Shown here in pieces: positions 35,141-45,556 of a DNA stretch of 64,000 bases (positions within the stretch are counted from its first letter, which is position 1; each line of letters starts with the position of its first letter). This DNA is from Ziziphus jujuba (lineage: Eukaryota; Streptophyta; Magnoliopsida; Rosales; Rhamnaceae): contig NC_083387.1 in assembly GCF_031755915.1 (NCBI RefSeq), positions 13,785,001 through 13,849,000 on the forward strand. The letters are read 5' to 3'. The translations under genes and the position numbers were made by a program. The notes beneath the pieces were generated by a model that was given only the letters and a program-made list of their open reading frames with translations, was not told the origin of the DNA and made no database searches.

Positions 35141-35715
35141 TGTTAGAAAAATGTATGGATATATATATGTAAATACATGTGGAAAAAATTAATACAAAAT
35201 AAATAAAATTACATAAAATAATTAAACATATTAGAACCTGTAGGTCTTTGTAATTGATCTGCTGTAAAACTGATTGAGGCCTGTGTGGTACCACAGTGTC
35301 CTTAAGACATTTTTCCCTACTGGTGCAGGAGTTTTGTGATGAACGTCTCCCAGGATACAACGGCTGCAAAATTTTTTAGATTCAGTACCTCCGAAGCTTT
35401 TCTCGTCGAACTATCAGTGTACCTTTACTTTACAACTATAAAAATCACTGTAATTTTCTCTCTGTGTTTTTTCACGTATTTCCTCTATTTCTTTTTCTCT
35501 GAAAACCTTCAAAAACTGAAAGGAATGTTTCAAGTACGTGCAAGATTCAAACTCTCACCAAAAGAGTTGTTTCCCGTAAAATTCTCTCCCACTATTTTCA
35601 AAATATTATTTTATTTATTTATTTAAATAAATATTATTTTATCAATACTCAACCAAAAAAAAGGGACCAAAGCCCAAATCATTCACACATGTGGGCCAGG
35701 GCCCAAACTCTAACA
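35141..35715 (-). repeat. 5' LTR of the nested copia element
   Basis: 575 bp, partner of 28914-29517. On the - strand it is followed by ATCTTAAGATG instead of a TGG-type primer-binding site. Its outer neighbour CATAT is the target duplication. Confidence 0.9.
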
Positions 35716-36420
35716 CATATATATTATTCACATATTATGCATTATTTGCCTTTACATATACAGTTTTAATTAGATTCATAAATTGATTATTTTAAATAGG
35801 ATTTATGCATTCTTTCTTTAAATCAAGTCCTATGTGTTACTCTCTGTTTTATTTTAAATTGCCAATTGAATCTTGTTACTCTTTGGTTTTCTTCTAATTG
35901 GCACATATATACATACTTAAATATCTTGCTTCCTTTTCATTTAATCCGATTCACTATCCATAAACAATTATATATATATATATATATATGCTGATTTTGG
36001 TTTAATATTTATTTAACAATATAAGTAGCTTTTGATTCTCTGTCATTGAATTTCCTTTTTTTTGAATTTTCATTTTTTCCTTTTATGCATATATACATAT
36101 AGTATAAATATATATATATTAGTATGATTCAGCATCAAATTGTGCAGCAAATATATTGCCATAATGGTTTTCTTGTTAACTTCAGATTTAAATATTTATT
36201 GATTTCCTTTGACAAAATTATATATATAAATTTTGATTATTGAATCTTACTTTTGGTTAATATATTTTGGATACTTTATTTTGTGCAAAATTCTTGAAGT
36301 ATACTTTTTAAAGTATTGGTCTGTAACTTTTGTTAACAGATAAATGGCAAATACAAGCCAAAATTCGAATCATGAAGAGAAGCTCAAAAAGTTCAATGGT
36401 GTAGATTTTAAAAGATGGCA

Positions 36421-36554
36421 ACAAAAAATGCTCTTTTATCTCACTACTCTGCATTTGGCAAACTTTTTGAATGAGAAGGCTCCTATCACAAAAAATGCTC
36501 TTTTATCTCACTACTTTGCATTTGGCAAAATTTTTGAATGAGAAGGCTCCTATC
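36421..36554 (+). repeat. 67-bp tandem duplication inside gag
   Basis: ACAAAAAATGCTCTTTTATC starts at 36421 and again at 36488. The two 67-bp copies run to CTCCTATC and differ at three or so sites. As 67 is not a multiple of 3 the gag frame is lost after the first copy. Confidence 0.95.
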
Positions 36555-37066
36555 CTTAATGAGAATGAAACCGATAGTACAACTGTAGTAACCGTGGATG
36601 CATGGAAACATGAGATTTTCTATGCAAGAACTACATCCTCAATGGTTCGGACAACACACTATATAATGTGTATAGTCCAATTAAGACTTCCAAAGAACTT
36701 TGGGAATGCTTGGATAAGAAATATAAAACTGAGGATGCTGGCATGAAGAAATTTATGGTTGGAAGGTTTTTAGATTTCAAAATGGTGGATTGTAAAACTG
36801 TTATGAACCAAGTAGAGGAACTACAATTGATTCATCATTAAATACATGCTAAAAAGATGACTTTGATGAATCTTTTCAAGTTGCTGTTGTTATAGAAAAA
36901 CTGCCATCTTCTTGGAAAGATTTCAAGAACTATTTGAAGCATAAACGTAAGGAAATGAGTCTTGAAGATCTAATTGTTCATCTTAGAATTGAGGAAGACA
37001 ATCGAATCTCTGAAAAGAAGATCAAAACTCATTACCTGGAAGCCAAAGCCAATGTGATTAAGAATG

Positions 37067-38204
37067 TGATGTGATTATGCCCGAGCCCACTCCACCGATA
37101 ACCCGCTGGGGTGCTGACTCGACACGGATGAAGACTAGGCCAATCACAAGAGCTCAAATTAAGAGAATTAAGGGCAACCTGGGAGTATTTATACAGGGGG
37201 TAATCAATCTCAATAGAGCTTGTCCATACTTGAAGATACAAAGCCTATTCCAAGTATCCAAGTGGTGGAAGCCGATACGGACCCGGGTGACGGTTTTGGT
37301 ACATTTTTGGAGTCCGGGAAGTATGAAATGGTTCCAATGCTTTATGGGTTCAATACATATGCCTAAGAGGTCATGGAATCAAGTTAAATCAGCCTCAAAT
37401 GCAATCAAAAAGGGCTTGTACGGACAGCATCAAGAATTTGGCCGAATTTGCTGTATTGCTTGCTGGCTTTACTGTATTTTACTGTATTAGCCTTTTCTTA
37501 TTTTTCCAAGCATGGGCAACGTGTGGGCCTTCATATTCAGTTTATTTGGCATCCTAAAAAGCATCTAGAAGCTGATTTGGAGCTCAATTTGGTCAAAGAT
37601 TAATCAAAGTCAACTTGATCAAAAAGGCTAGCATTTTTAGTTTCTTAATTTGCTTTTACTTTTTGTTTTAGGAAACTATCATTACTTTTTGGCTTTTATT
37701 TATTTCTTTTCTGGAAAAATAACTTTAGGAAGGTTTTTATTTTATTCTTTCCATTGTAAATTAATTAATTTCTAATTTAATATAAAGGAATTAATTAATC
37801 AAACTTAGATTAGGAAAGGAAGTATAGTTTCAGCCAACTAGGTTTCTTTATGTGTGGTGGCTGGTTTTCTTTATGTTCTAGGGTTTTATTTCGTGGCTTT
37901 GTAGCCTATTTAAAGGCTTAGTTATCAATATGAATACAACTTTGATTTGATTAAAAAAAATACTTGTGAGATTATTTATCTCTTTGTTTTTTGAGAACAC
38001 CTAAAACACCATTAGAGAATTGGTTGTTTTAGTTTGACTTATCAATAGGTTTTCCATCCCCTATTGTGGCGTCTACATTATACCAAGGTTTCTAACCACA
38101 GGTTGGTTACGGGTTGAGGTCCATTCCATTAGAACTTGAACTTAATTAAAGATCCGGGCTAATATAATACGGGTTTAGGAGCAGGTCGTCCTAGGTTCGT
38201 ATCA
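37067..38204 (+). mobile_element. Solo LTR (or short LTR element) inserted in gag
   Basis: The insert starts TGATGTGATTATG and ends GTTCGTATCA (TG...CA) and is flanked by GAATG on both sides (37062-37066 and 38205-38209). Its 1138 bp contain no internal repeat pair, suggesting a single LTR left after recombination. A promoter-like TATTTAAAGGC lies at 37909. The first 150 bp read PEPTPPITRWG...TRPITRAQIKRI; a (G/R)PITRA(R/Q)..K.. phrase occurs at the 3' coding end of many plant Ty3/gypsy elements, so the family is probably gypsy-type with coding sequence running into the LTR. This assignment is an inference. Confidence 0.8.
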
Positions 38205-41200
38205 GAATGGATAGAAAAATGGGTAAAAGAGAATGTATTCTGGGCAAAATAATAGCCAAGGGAATGCAAAGAAATTCAAAGGGAAATGTTTTGTGTGCAA
38301 CAAGCAAGGTCATTGTGCAAATGAATGTAGATATCAAAAAGCACAAGGTAACTACAAGAAGAACAAATCTCAAGCACACATGACAGAGGAAGATAAATTG
38401 TCAATTGACATAGAAGAAATGAACCATGCTGCTGTGATTTCGAAAGTGAATTTGGTTTGTAATAACAAAGAGTGGTGGGTAGACATAGGTACTACCAGAC
38501 AAATATGTTCCAATAGGAACATGTTTACTACTTATCATGGTGTGGACACAGGAGAACATCTCTATATGGGAAATTCCTCAACATCCAAGGTTGAAGGCCA
38601 AGGAAAAATAGTTCTGAAGATGACATTCGGCAAGGAACTTACTCTTAACAATGTTCTTCATGTACTTGAAATAAGAAATAATCTAATTTTTGGGTCTTTG
38701 CTTAGCAAAATGGATTTAAGTTAGTCTCTATGGCTGATAAATTTGTACTCATTAAAAATGGGATGTATGTGGAGAAAGGGGTATTTGATTGATGGTTTAT
38801 TTAAAATGAATGTAATGACTATTGTACCTCCTATTAATAATAATAAAGTTAAATTTTCTACTTATATTGTGGAGTCGTTTAATTTATGGCATGGTTAGTT
38901 GGGACATGTAAATTATGATGCATTACGCAAATTAATGAACATTGACTTATTACCTAAATTTGAGATTGACTCTAATCATAAATGTGAAACATGTGTAGAA
39001 GCTAAATTAACTAGAACCCTGTTTCAAAATGTGCAAAGGAGTACGGAACCTCTAGAATTAATCCATACCAATACTTGTGATTTAAAATATATACAAACTA
39101 GAGGTGGAAAAAAGTATTTTATTACTTTTATAGATGATTGTACAAGATATTGTTATGTTTATTTATTGCGAAGCAAAGATCAAGCAATTGAAATGTTTAA
39201 ACATTATAAAAATGAGGTAGAAAACCAACTAAGCAAGAAAATAAAAACTTTGAAGAGTGATAGAGGAAGTGAGTATGAATCACCTTTTGAGGAATTCTGT
39301 TTAGAACATGGTGTTATACACCAAACGACCACTTCTTATTCACTACAAAAAAAATGGTGTAGCTAAAAGCAAAAATCGTACTTTAAAAGAAATGATGAAT
39401 ACTTTGTTGCTTATGTTTGGTTTACCACAAAATTTGTGGGGAGAAACTTTATTGACTTCTAATTCAATTCTAAATAAGTTACCTCATAAGAAATTAAATA
39501 AAATACGATATGAGTTATGGAAAGGTCGAAAACCTACATATAAGTATATGAAAATGTGGGGATGTCTTGCTAAAGTTGCAGTACCTTTTCCTAAAAAGGT
39601 TAAAATATGACCTAAAACTATTGATTGTATTTTCATTGGATATGCACAAAATAGTAGTGCATATCGATTTTTGGTATATAAATCTGATATTCCTGACATA
39701 CATGTCAACACCATTATAGAATTGAGAACCGCATCTTTTTTTAAAGATATTTTTCGTTACAAAATAGGAAAAATAGATAGTTCACTAAAAAGGTCTCATG
39801 AGGATATGATTACTAGTAGTCAAACTCAAAGAGACACAAATGAAGGAAAAGAGGATGAACCAAGACGTAGTAAGAGAACTAAAACATTTAAGTCATTTGG
39901 TCCTGATTTTATGACTTATTTGCTAGAAAATAAACCTCAAACCTTCAAAGAAGCAATGTTAACTCTTGAAGCTCCATTTTGGAAGGAAGCAATTGATGAT
40001 GAAATTGATTCTATAATGCAAAATCATACATGGGATTTGGTAGATCTTCCATCTAGTACTAAACTATTGGGTTATAAGTGGATTTTTAAAAGGACATTAA
40101 AACCATATGGTACCATTAATAAATACAAAGCTAGACTAGTGGCTAAAGGTTATAAGCGAAAGGAAGGTTTGGACTATTTTGATACTTATTCACCAGTAAC
40201 TAGAATTATATCAATTCGAATTTTGATTGCAATAGCAGCTTTGTATAATCTTGAAATACATCAAATGGATGTAAAAACTACCTTTTTAAATGGACATCTA
40301 GAAGAAAAGATCTATATAGAACAACCAGAGGGATTTATAGTTCCAGGATAAGAAAAGAAAGTGTGTAAATTGGTTAAGTCATTGTATGGATTAAAACAAG
40401 CACCAAAACAATGGCATGAGAAATTTGATAATGTAATGATGATAAATGGCTTCAAAATTAATGAGTATGATAAATGTGTATATTACAAAAGCACTCAAAA
40501 AGGGTATACATAGATGACATGTTAATAATGGGTAGCAATATTGAAATTATTAAAACTGTTAAAAAGATGTTGACTAATAAGTTTGATATGAAAGATCTAG
40601 GTGAACTGATGTGATTTTAGGTATTAAATTACTAAGACATCAGATGGAATAGTTCTGTCACAATCTCATTACATTAAAAATGTACTTAAGAAATTTGATA
40701 AGCATGGTGGAGGTCCAATAAAGACTCCTATTGACATAACTTTACACTTAGCTAAAAATCATGGTGAAAGTGTATATCATTTGGAATACTCCAGAATTAT
40801 AGGAAGCCTAATGTATATCAAAAATTGCACACGATCAGATATAACTTATGTTGTTAATAAGTTAAGTAGATTTACTAGTAACCCAAATAAAGATCATTGG
40901 AAAGCGTTAACTAGAGTTTTGAAATAGTTAAGATATACAATGACATATGGGTTACACTATACAAGATATTCTGCTATGTTAGAAGGATATTGTGATGCTA
41001 ACCGGATATCAGACACAAAAGACTCAAAGTCTACAAGTAGATATGTATTTACACTTGGAGGTGCTGCTGTGTCATGGAAGTCTTCAAAACAGACTTGTAT
41101 TGCGAGATGAACTATGAAATCTGAATTTATAGCTTTAGATAAAGCTAGAGAAGAAGCCAAATGGCTTAGAAATTTTTTAGAAGATATTCCAAATTGGTCA

Positions 41201-42043
41201 AAGCCTGTTCCTGCTATATGTATTCATTGTGATAGTCAATCAGCAATTGGTAGGGCACAAAATAATATGTATAATGGTAAATCTCGACATATACGTCGAA
41301 GACATAATACTGTTCGATAAATTCTCTCTAATAGAATTATAAATATTGAATATGTAAAATCAAAAGACAACCTAGCGGATCCACTTATTAAATGTTTGTC
41401 TAGAGAGTAAGTTTCTAAGTCATCGAGGGGAATAGGATTAGAGACTAAATCTAATGAATCATCATAAACAGAAACCCAACCTAGCTGAATGGAGATCCCA
41501 GGGTCTAGGTTCAATGGGACAACATAAGTATGTATGATTCACAAGAAATACAGTGAAGTATTAAAAGAGAAAATACTTCTTCCCATTTCTAAGGTGAAAC
41601 AATATTGCCTACAGCGTGTTATTAGGATAAGCTATGCTTTTTAATGATGTCTATATCTTGGAAAACCAAGTGAAATATGGCAGGATATTTCTTATAGACA
41701 ATCACCTATATAAGTCTAGAGGTGGGGCCGCTTCTATGAGAATTATAAAAGGCATAATTCTCTAAAGCACTTATGAAGACCAGGTTGTTCAAGGCCAAAA
41801 TGAACACAACAATGAGAACAAATTTTGTGTAGAAAAGGAATTGTGTGTTGGTTATTGTTACAGTTTACATCAAAAGTTGACAATTCAAAGCATAATGCAT
41901 ATTGATCGACTAGTAAACTCAATAACTATTCACTATGGAAGATTCAAGGCCAAAAGCTATCTATCCTGATGCAGTTTCTTTTCGTTAAACTCTCTTTAAT
42001 GTCTGTATAGTCATCTTGCATTAATTTCTATTCATGTGGGGAT

Positions 42044-42625
42044 TGTAGAATTTGTGAATAGAAATTATAAATATTATTTATTTACTTGGTTGCCATAATA
42101 CTTAAAATTCTAGAGTTTTGTTTTAAAATAAATAAATAATAAATAAAATAATAAGAAACAGTGTTCCAGTGAAAGAACATGTCTTTAGAGTGGAAAGGTG
42201 CCTAATATTGGAAATGAAGCGACTTTTAACACTTCGTATATTTTGAAGCATTGGGTTTTTTCATAAAGATGCAATCTTTCCTATAATATTTATTATCTTT
42301 CCACGACTAAAACATAAGAACAAAAAATAATATTCATTGCTTTTGTTTTCTGGATCATTCATTCATAAAACAGAGAGAGAATGAAACACAAAGTTGTTCA
42401 TTGTTTTTAGGAATTTGGAATGCTACTATTATCAGGAAGTAATTGTTGTATCCTGGGAGACATTCGACATCTATCAATCTATTGAGGGGCAAAAATTATC
42501 TTAAGGCCAAAGAATAAAATTCTTGCCTCAACTAAAATTTAATAAGTTTTTCTATCATCTTTTTCTCATATGTGTGTATTTGATGTTAATGTATTTGACA
42601 GTAGAAACCCATATCTTTGATAACA
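42044..42625 (+). repeat. 3' LTR of the outer copia element
   Basis: 582 bp, partner of 27480-28051, preceded by CATGTGGGGAT and followed by the target duplication GTTTT at 42626-42630. Confidence 0.9.
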
Positions 42626-42828
42626 GTTTTCTAAAAAAAAAATTAATATTTATCACATGAATTTATTTATTATGGAAAAATAAAAAGGGAGTTTCAAATT
42701 TTATAATGTTATAGATTTTCTTATAAGGGTGATTTTGTCTTGATGTATACCTTTCTTTTAACTAGTGAATTTTTAATAGTTTGAGGCGGATTTCTATTAT
42801 GTTAGAGGGTCATTTGTAGGTAGTGTTC
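42626..42828. mobile_element. Right half of the split foldback MITE
   Basis: TTTTGTCTTGATGTATACC and TTTTTAATAGTTTGAGG match 23190-23250 of the intact MITE, in the order expected after the left half at 27035-27479. The terminal part seems to resume at about 43697-43735 (GGGGTTTGTGTAATTTATCC), so a further insertion of about 0.87 kb may split this half. Confidence 0.65.
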
Positions 42829-45270
42829 TAAAAAGCCATAATGCGCATCGGCTTCAAACTTGGATATATAATAACAACTCATCTTGGGATGAGGCTTTAA
42901 AAAAAAGGATCATCACTGCATTGACTGCCTTAAACAATCAACACAATAAGACATGAGTCCTTTCCATCAAATTTTTTTCAAATTAAGTTTCTCTTTTTTT
43001 TTTTTTTTTTTTTGGGAAAAGAAAAAGGGGTTAGAAAGGAATTTGTAAGAAGTTAGAAAAAAATAAAAATGTAAAAAATAGTGTTAAAAAAAGTATAAAA
43101 TAATATTTGGCAAAATCCTTAGTCCTTTGCACTGTATGGATCACCATCTCAAAAGGAAAAAGGCTAATAAATTATAAATATTAAGCTGCAAATGTTGAAA
43201 AGAGAATGAATTGGAATACAATAAAGAGTTAGGTAGGAACTGGTTAGACTATAGTTATATAAAAAATTTTATTATAAGAATTACTAAGTTATTGTAGACT
43301 TATGGTAGATATGATTTAAGATTACTTTTTTGGTTGAAAACTTAGAAAACATAAAGTTTCCATAAATATATTATAAATAAATATTTGCTAATTTTCTGAT
43401 GGAAATAAAGAATATATGAAGTTTTCATGAATTTATTATAAACATATGTTTATTAATTTATATATATATATATATATTGAAAGAATTTTTATTAATTTAT
43501 ATTAATTGCATTCCTGCATTATGATTATATAAACTTATATATATTTTGACTTTCAAAATATTAATTATTTTATTTATGTAGTGGTTTTATATAACTAATA
43601 TAATTATAAGAATATATGCTTAGGCCTCTAAAGCTTGATGCTTGACTTCACTATTTTACCATAACTATATGCCTTTTAAAATCTTATTTGGAAGTATTAA
43701 ATAGATTAAGAGGAGAGGGGTTTGTGTAATTTATCCTAAAAATAATTAGAAAAAAGTTTACATAGCAACTAGGAAAGGATTTAATAGGCTTGCAAATATT
43801 TACTATAGATAGTTTAATTTGGTATCCACTTACAAGAAATCCTAGATTTAAACCTCTTGAAATCATATTCGACCAGGAAAAAGTCGAAGTATAATATTAT
43901 GAATTATTGGAAATAGCAAAAGTATAAAGATCATGATTTTTTTTTTTTTTTTTTGGTCTTTGGGGACTAAGAAGGATGTGAATTCTATGTTGCAATATAT
44001 CCATATGTGTTTTCTTGGAACTTGGAAAAAAAAAGAGTAAAAAATAGTCTGAATATGTAAATAAATGATTTCTTGTTAATCAATTTTACTATAGTGGGTG
44101 TACCATATTCACTCTGTAATGGATATGGGCATCTAATTACATATAACTATAAATAGTATCTCCAATAAATTATATGCAATGAAATAATATATGCTATGAA
44201 TACATGCTTACTATAGCATAACTTAGTTATCTATTATTATTTATTTACTACTTACTAGTCTTTTAGGGGTGTCTTCAATATAATCCCAACTTTAATCTTT
44301 AATAATTATTTATTACTTAATCAATACAATTATAGTGTCAAATAAGATTAGTTCAATTGGTCAGCCACTCACATCTATCATTATGAGGTTAAAAATTCAA
44401 GATAGCAGAATGAAAGAGTGGTAAAATATTGTAAATTATAAAAAAAAAAAAAAGGTAAAGTAAAGGAATGGGGAAATATTTTATATGATCAAGAAAAAAA
44501 AATCAATATGATTATAGTCTGTTTTTGTTTTTTTTCCTAACATCACCGCTCTCGGGATCATTTCTGGATATCATAAAGGTTCTGCATAAGGAAACCTCAC
44601 TGAATTAGTATCAAAAGTTCAGTGGGACCTCTCTATAAATTGGATATAAACTAACAATACAAATAAGATAGCATTAACATTTTTAATAGAAGTTTTACAG
44701 AATCATTAATAGAAGATAATATAAAAATCATATCTATATTAGGTTAATCCATTAAAGCAATTTGAAGAGTACAAATGAACAAAAGTAAAATATTGAAAAT
44801 TCTCAATATAATATATACATCACTAGAGCAATCTAAAGAGTATAAATAAACAAAAGAAACATATCGAAAATACTCAATATAATGTATACATTAGAATCCT
44901 TGAAAGAAAGAATATTTACTGTTATTAGAGTCAAGGAAAAGAATAATACATCTACAGTAGAATAACATAGGAATAATGAAGATGCCTGAACATTATGTAC
45001 ATAACTTGTCAGTTAAGGCCTAGGGGAACAGTTTAAAAAAAAATACAAAAGTATGAGATAAGTTTAATGAGTGAATAAGTAAAATAATATAAAAATAAGT
45101 ATTATTCTTAAAAATCCTTTTTCTTAAGATCTCACTTTTACTCTTTAAAAAGTTCTCCTGTTTTGACAAATAGTTTTCATAAAACTCATAATTTTGAGAA
45201 TAAGTCAAATAATTTTTCCATAGCATATAATTATTCCTTTATTTGTTGTTTATATATATATATATATATA
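42829..45270. other. AT-rich region between copia elements
   Basis: No gene was seen. The part 42829-43696 may be an insertion in the MITE (see above). Other content: T and A homopolymers (42986-43013, 43938-43956), (TA)n at 43461-43478, a two-copy tandem repeat of about 71 bp starting at 44756 and 44827 (AGCAAT.T.AAGAGTA.AAAT), and (TA)n at 45250-45270 abutting the next LTR. Confidence 0.45.
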
Positions 45271-45556
45271 TTTGTGTAGTTTCCCATTCCTAGGATTTTA
45301 TGCTTATAAATAGAACTTTAAGCTTATTTGATGTTTCATTCAGACTATTATTTCAATAAATAAAATTTCTATCATTCTTCTTCTTCTTCTTTAATTTTTC
45401 TAGTTTTCAATTTATCTACTTTTTTTAAAAGTTTAATATAACTTTGAAATTTTATTTTTATTTTTTATTTGTTGTTGTTGGGTTGTTGTTAATAGTGACA
45501 TCATAGCCACAATCTTTGTCATTTTGTTTAAGAGAAGAAGGTAATTTTGATTTTGC

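Larger units (their letters stand above)
28914..35715 (-). mobile_element. Nested Ty1/copia element, opposite strand
   Basis: LTRs 28914-29517 and 35141-35715 begin TGTTA and end CTAACA on the + strand. The same 5 bp, CATAT, flank the element (28909-28913 and 35716-35720). On the - strand the 5' LTR is the right one. The - strand shows a leader (34,700-33,800), gag, zinc knuckle, protease, integrase, reverse transcriptase and RNase H in copia order, then the polypurine tract CATGTGGAGGAT before the 3' LTR. The two LTRs differ by many transitions, so this is also old. It is related to, but distinct from, the element it entered. Confidence 0.93.
36344..41410 (+). pseudogene. gag-pol remnant of the outer copia element
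   Basis: gag begins with the Met at 36344 (MANTSQNSN) and the copia gag phrase KFNGVDFKRWQQKM. A 67-bp tandem duplication (36421-36554) shifts the frame, and an LTR insertion (37067-38204) splits the gene. After it: zinc knuckle [14 protein letters not shown] (about 38289), a damaged protease motif (WWVDIGTT where DTGA is expected), integrase with FITFIDDC (39118) and the DRGSEYE segment (39260), reverse transcriptase with GYKWIFKR (40071) and YIDD (40507-40518), RNase H with SEFIALDKAREEAKWLR (41117). Several in-frame stops (for example at 39606 and 40350) confirm it is dead. Confidence 0.93.
27480..42625 (+). mobile_element. Outer Ty1/copia element carrying two nested insertions
   Basis: LTRs 27480-28051 and 42044-42625 are homologous over their whole length (TGTAGAATTT.TGAATAG... 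to ...AACA) and flanked by the same 5 bp, GTTTT (27475-27479 and 42626-42630). The polypurine tract before the 3' LTR reads CATGTGGGGAT. Coding order on the + strand is gag (36344 on), zinc knuckle and protease (38233 on), integrase (38899 on), reverse transcriptase (39950-40620) and RNase H (to about 41400), the copia order. After removal of the nested copia element (28914-35715) and the LTR insertion (37067-38204) the element is about 7.2 kb, a normal copia-like size with a long leader. The LTRs differ clearly, so it is old. Confidence 0.93.

Noticed and set aside
37071..37490. 139-codon + strand frame as an independent gene
   Set aside because: It starts 4 bases inside the LTR insertion and stays within it; the first part is better read as the tail of a retrotransposon coding region.
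38201..38210. GGTTCGTATCAG considered as a tRNA T-loop
   Set aside because: It is the right end of the LTR insertion (TATCA plus the GAATG duplication); no cloverleaf can be built around it.
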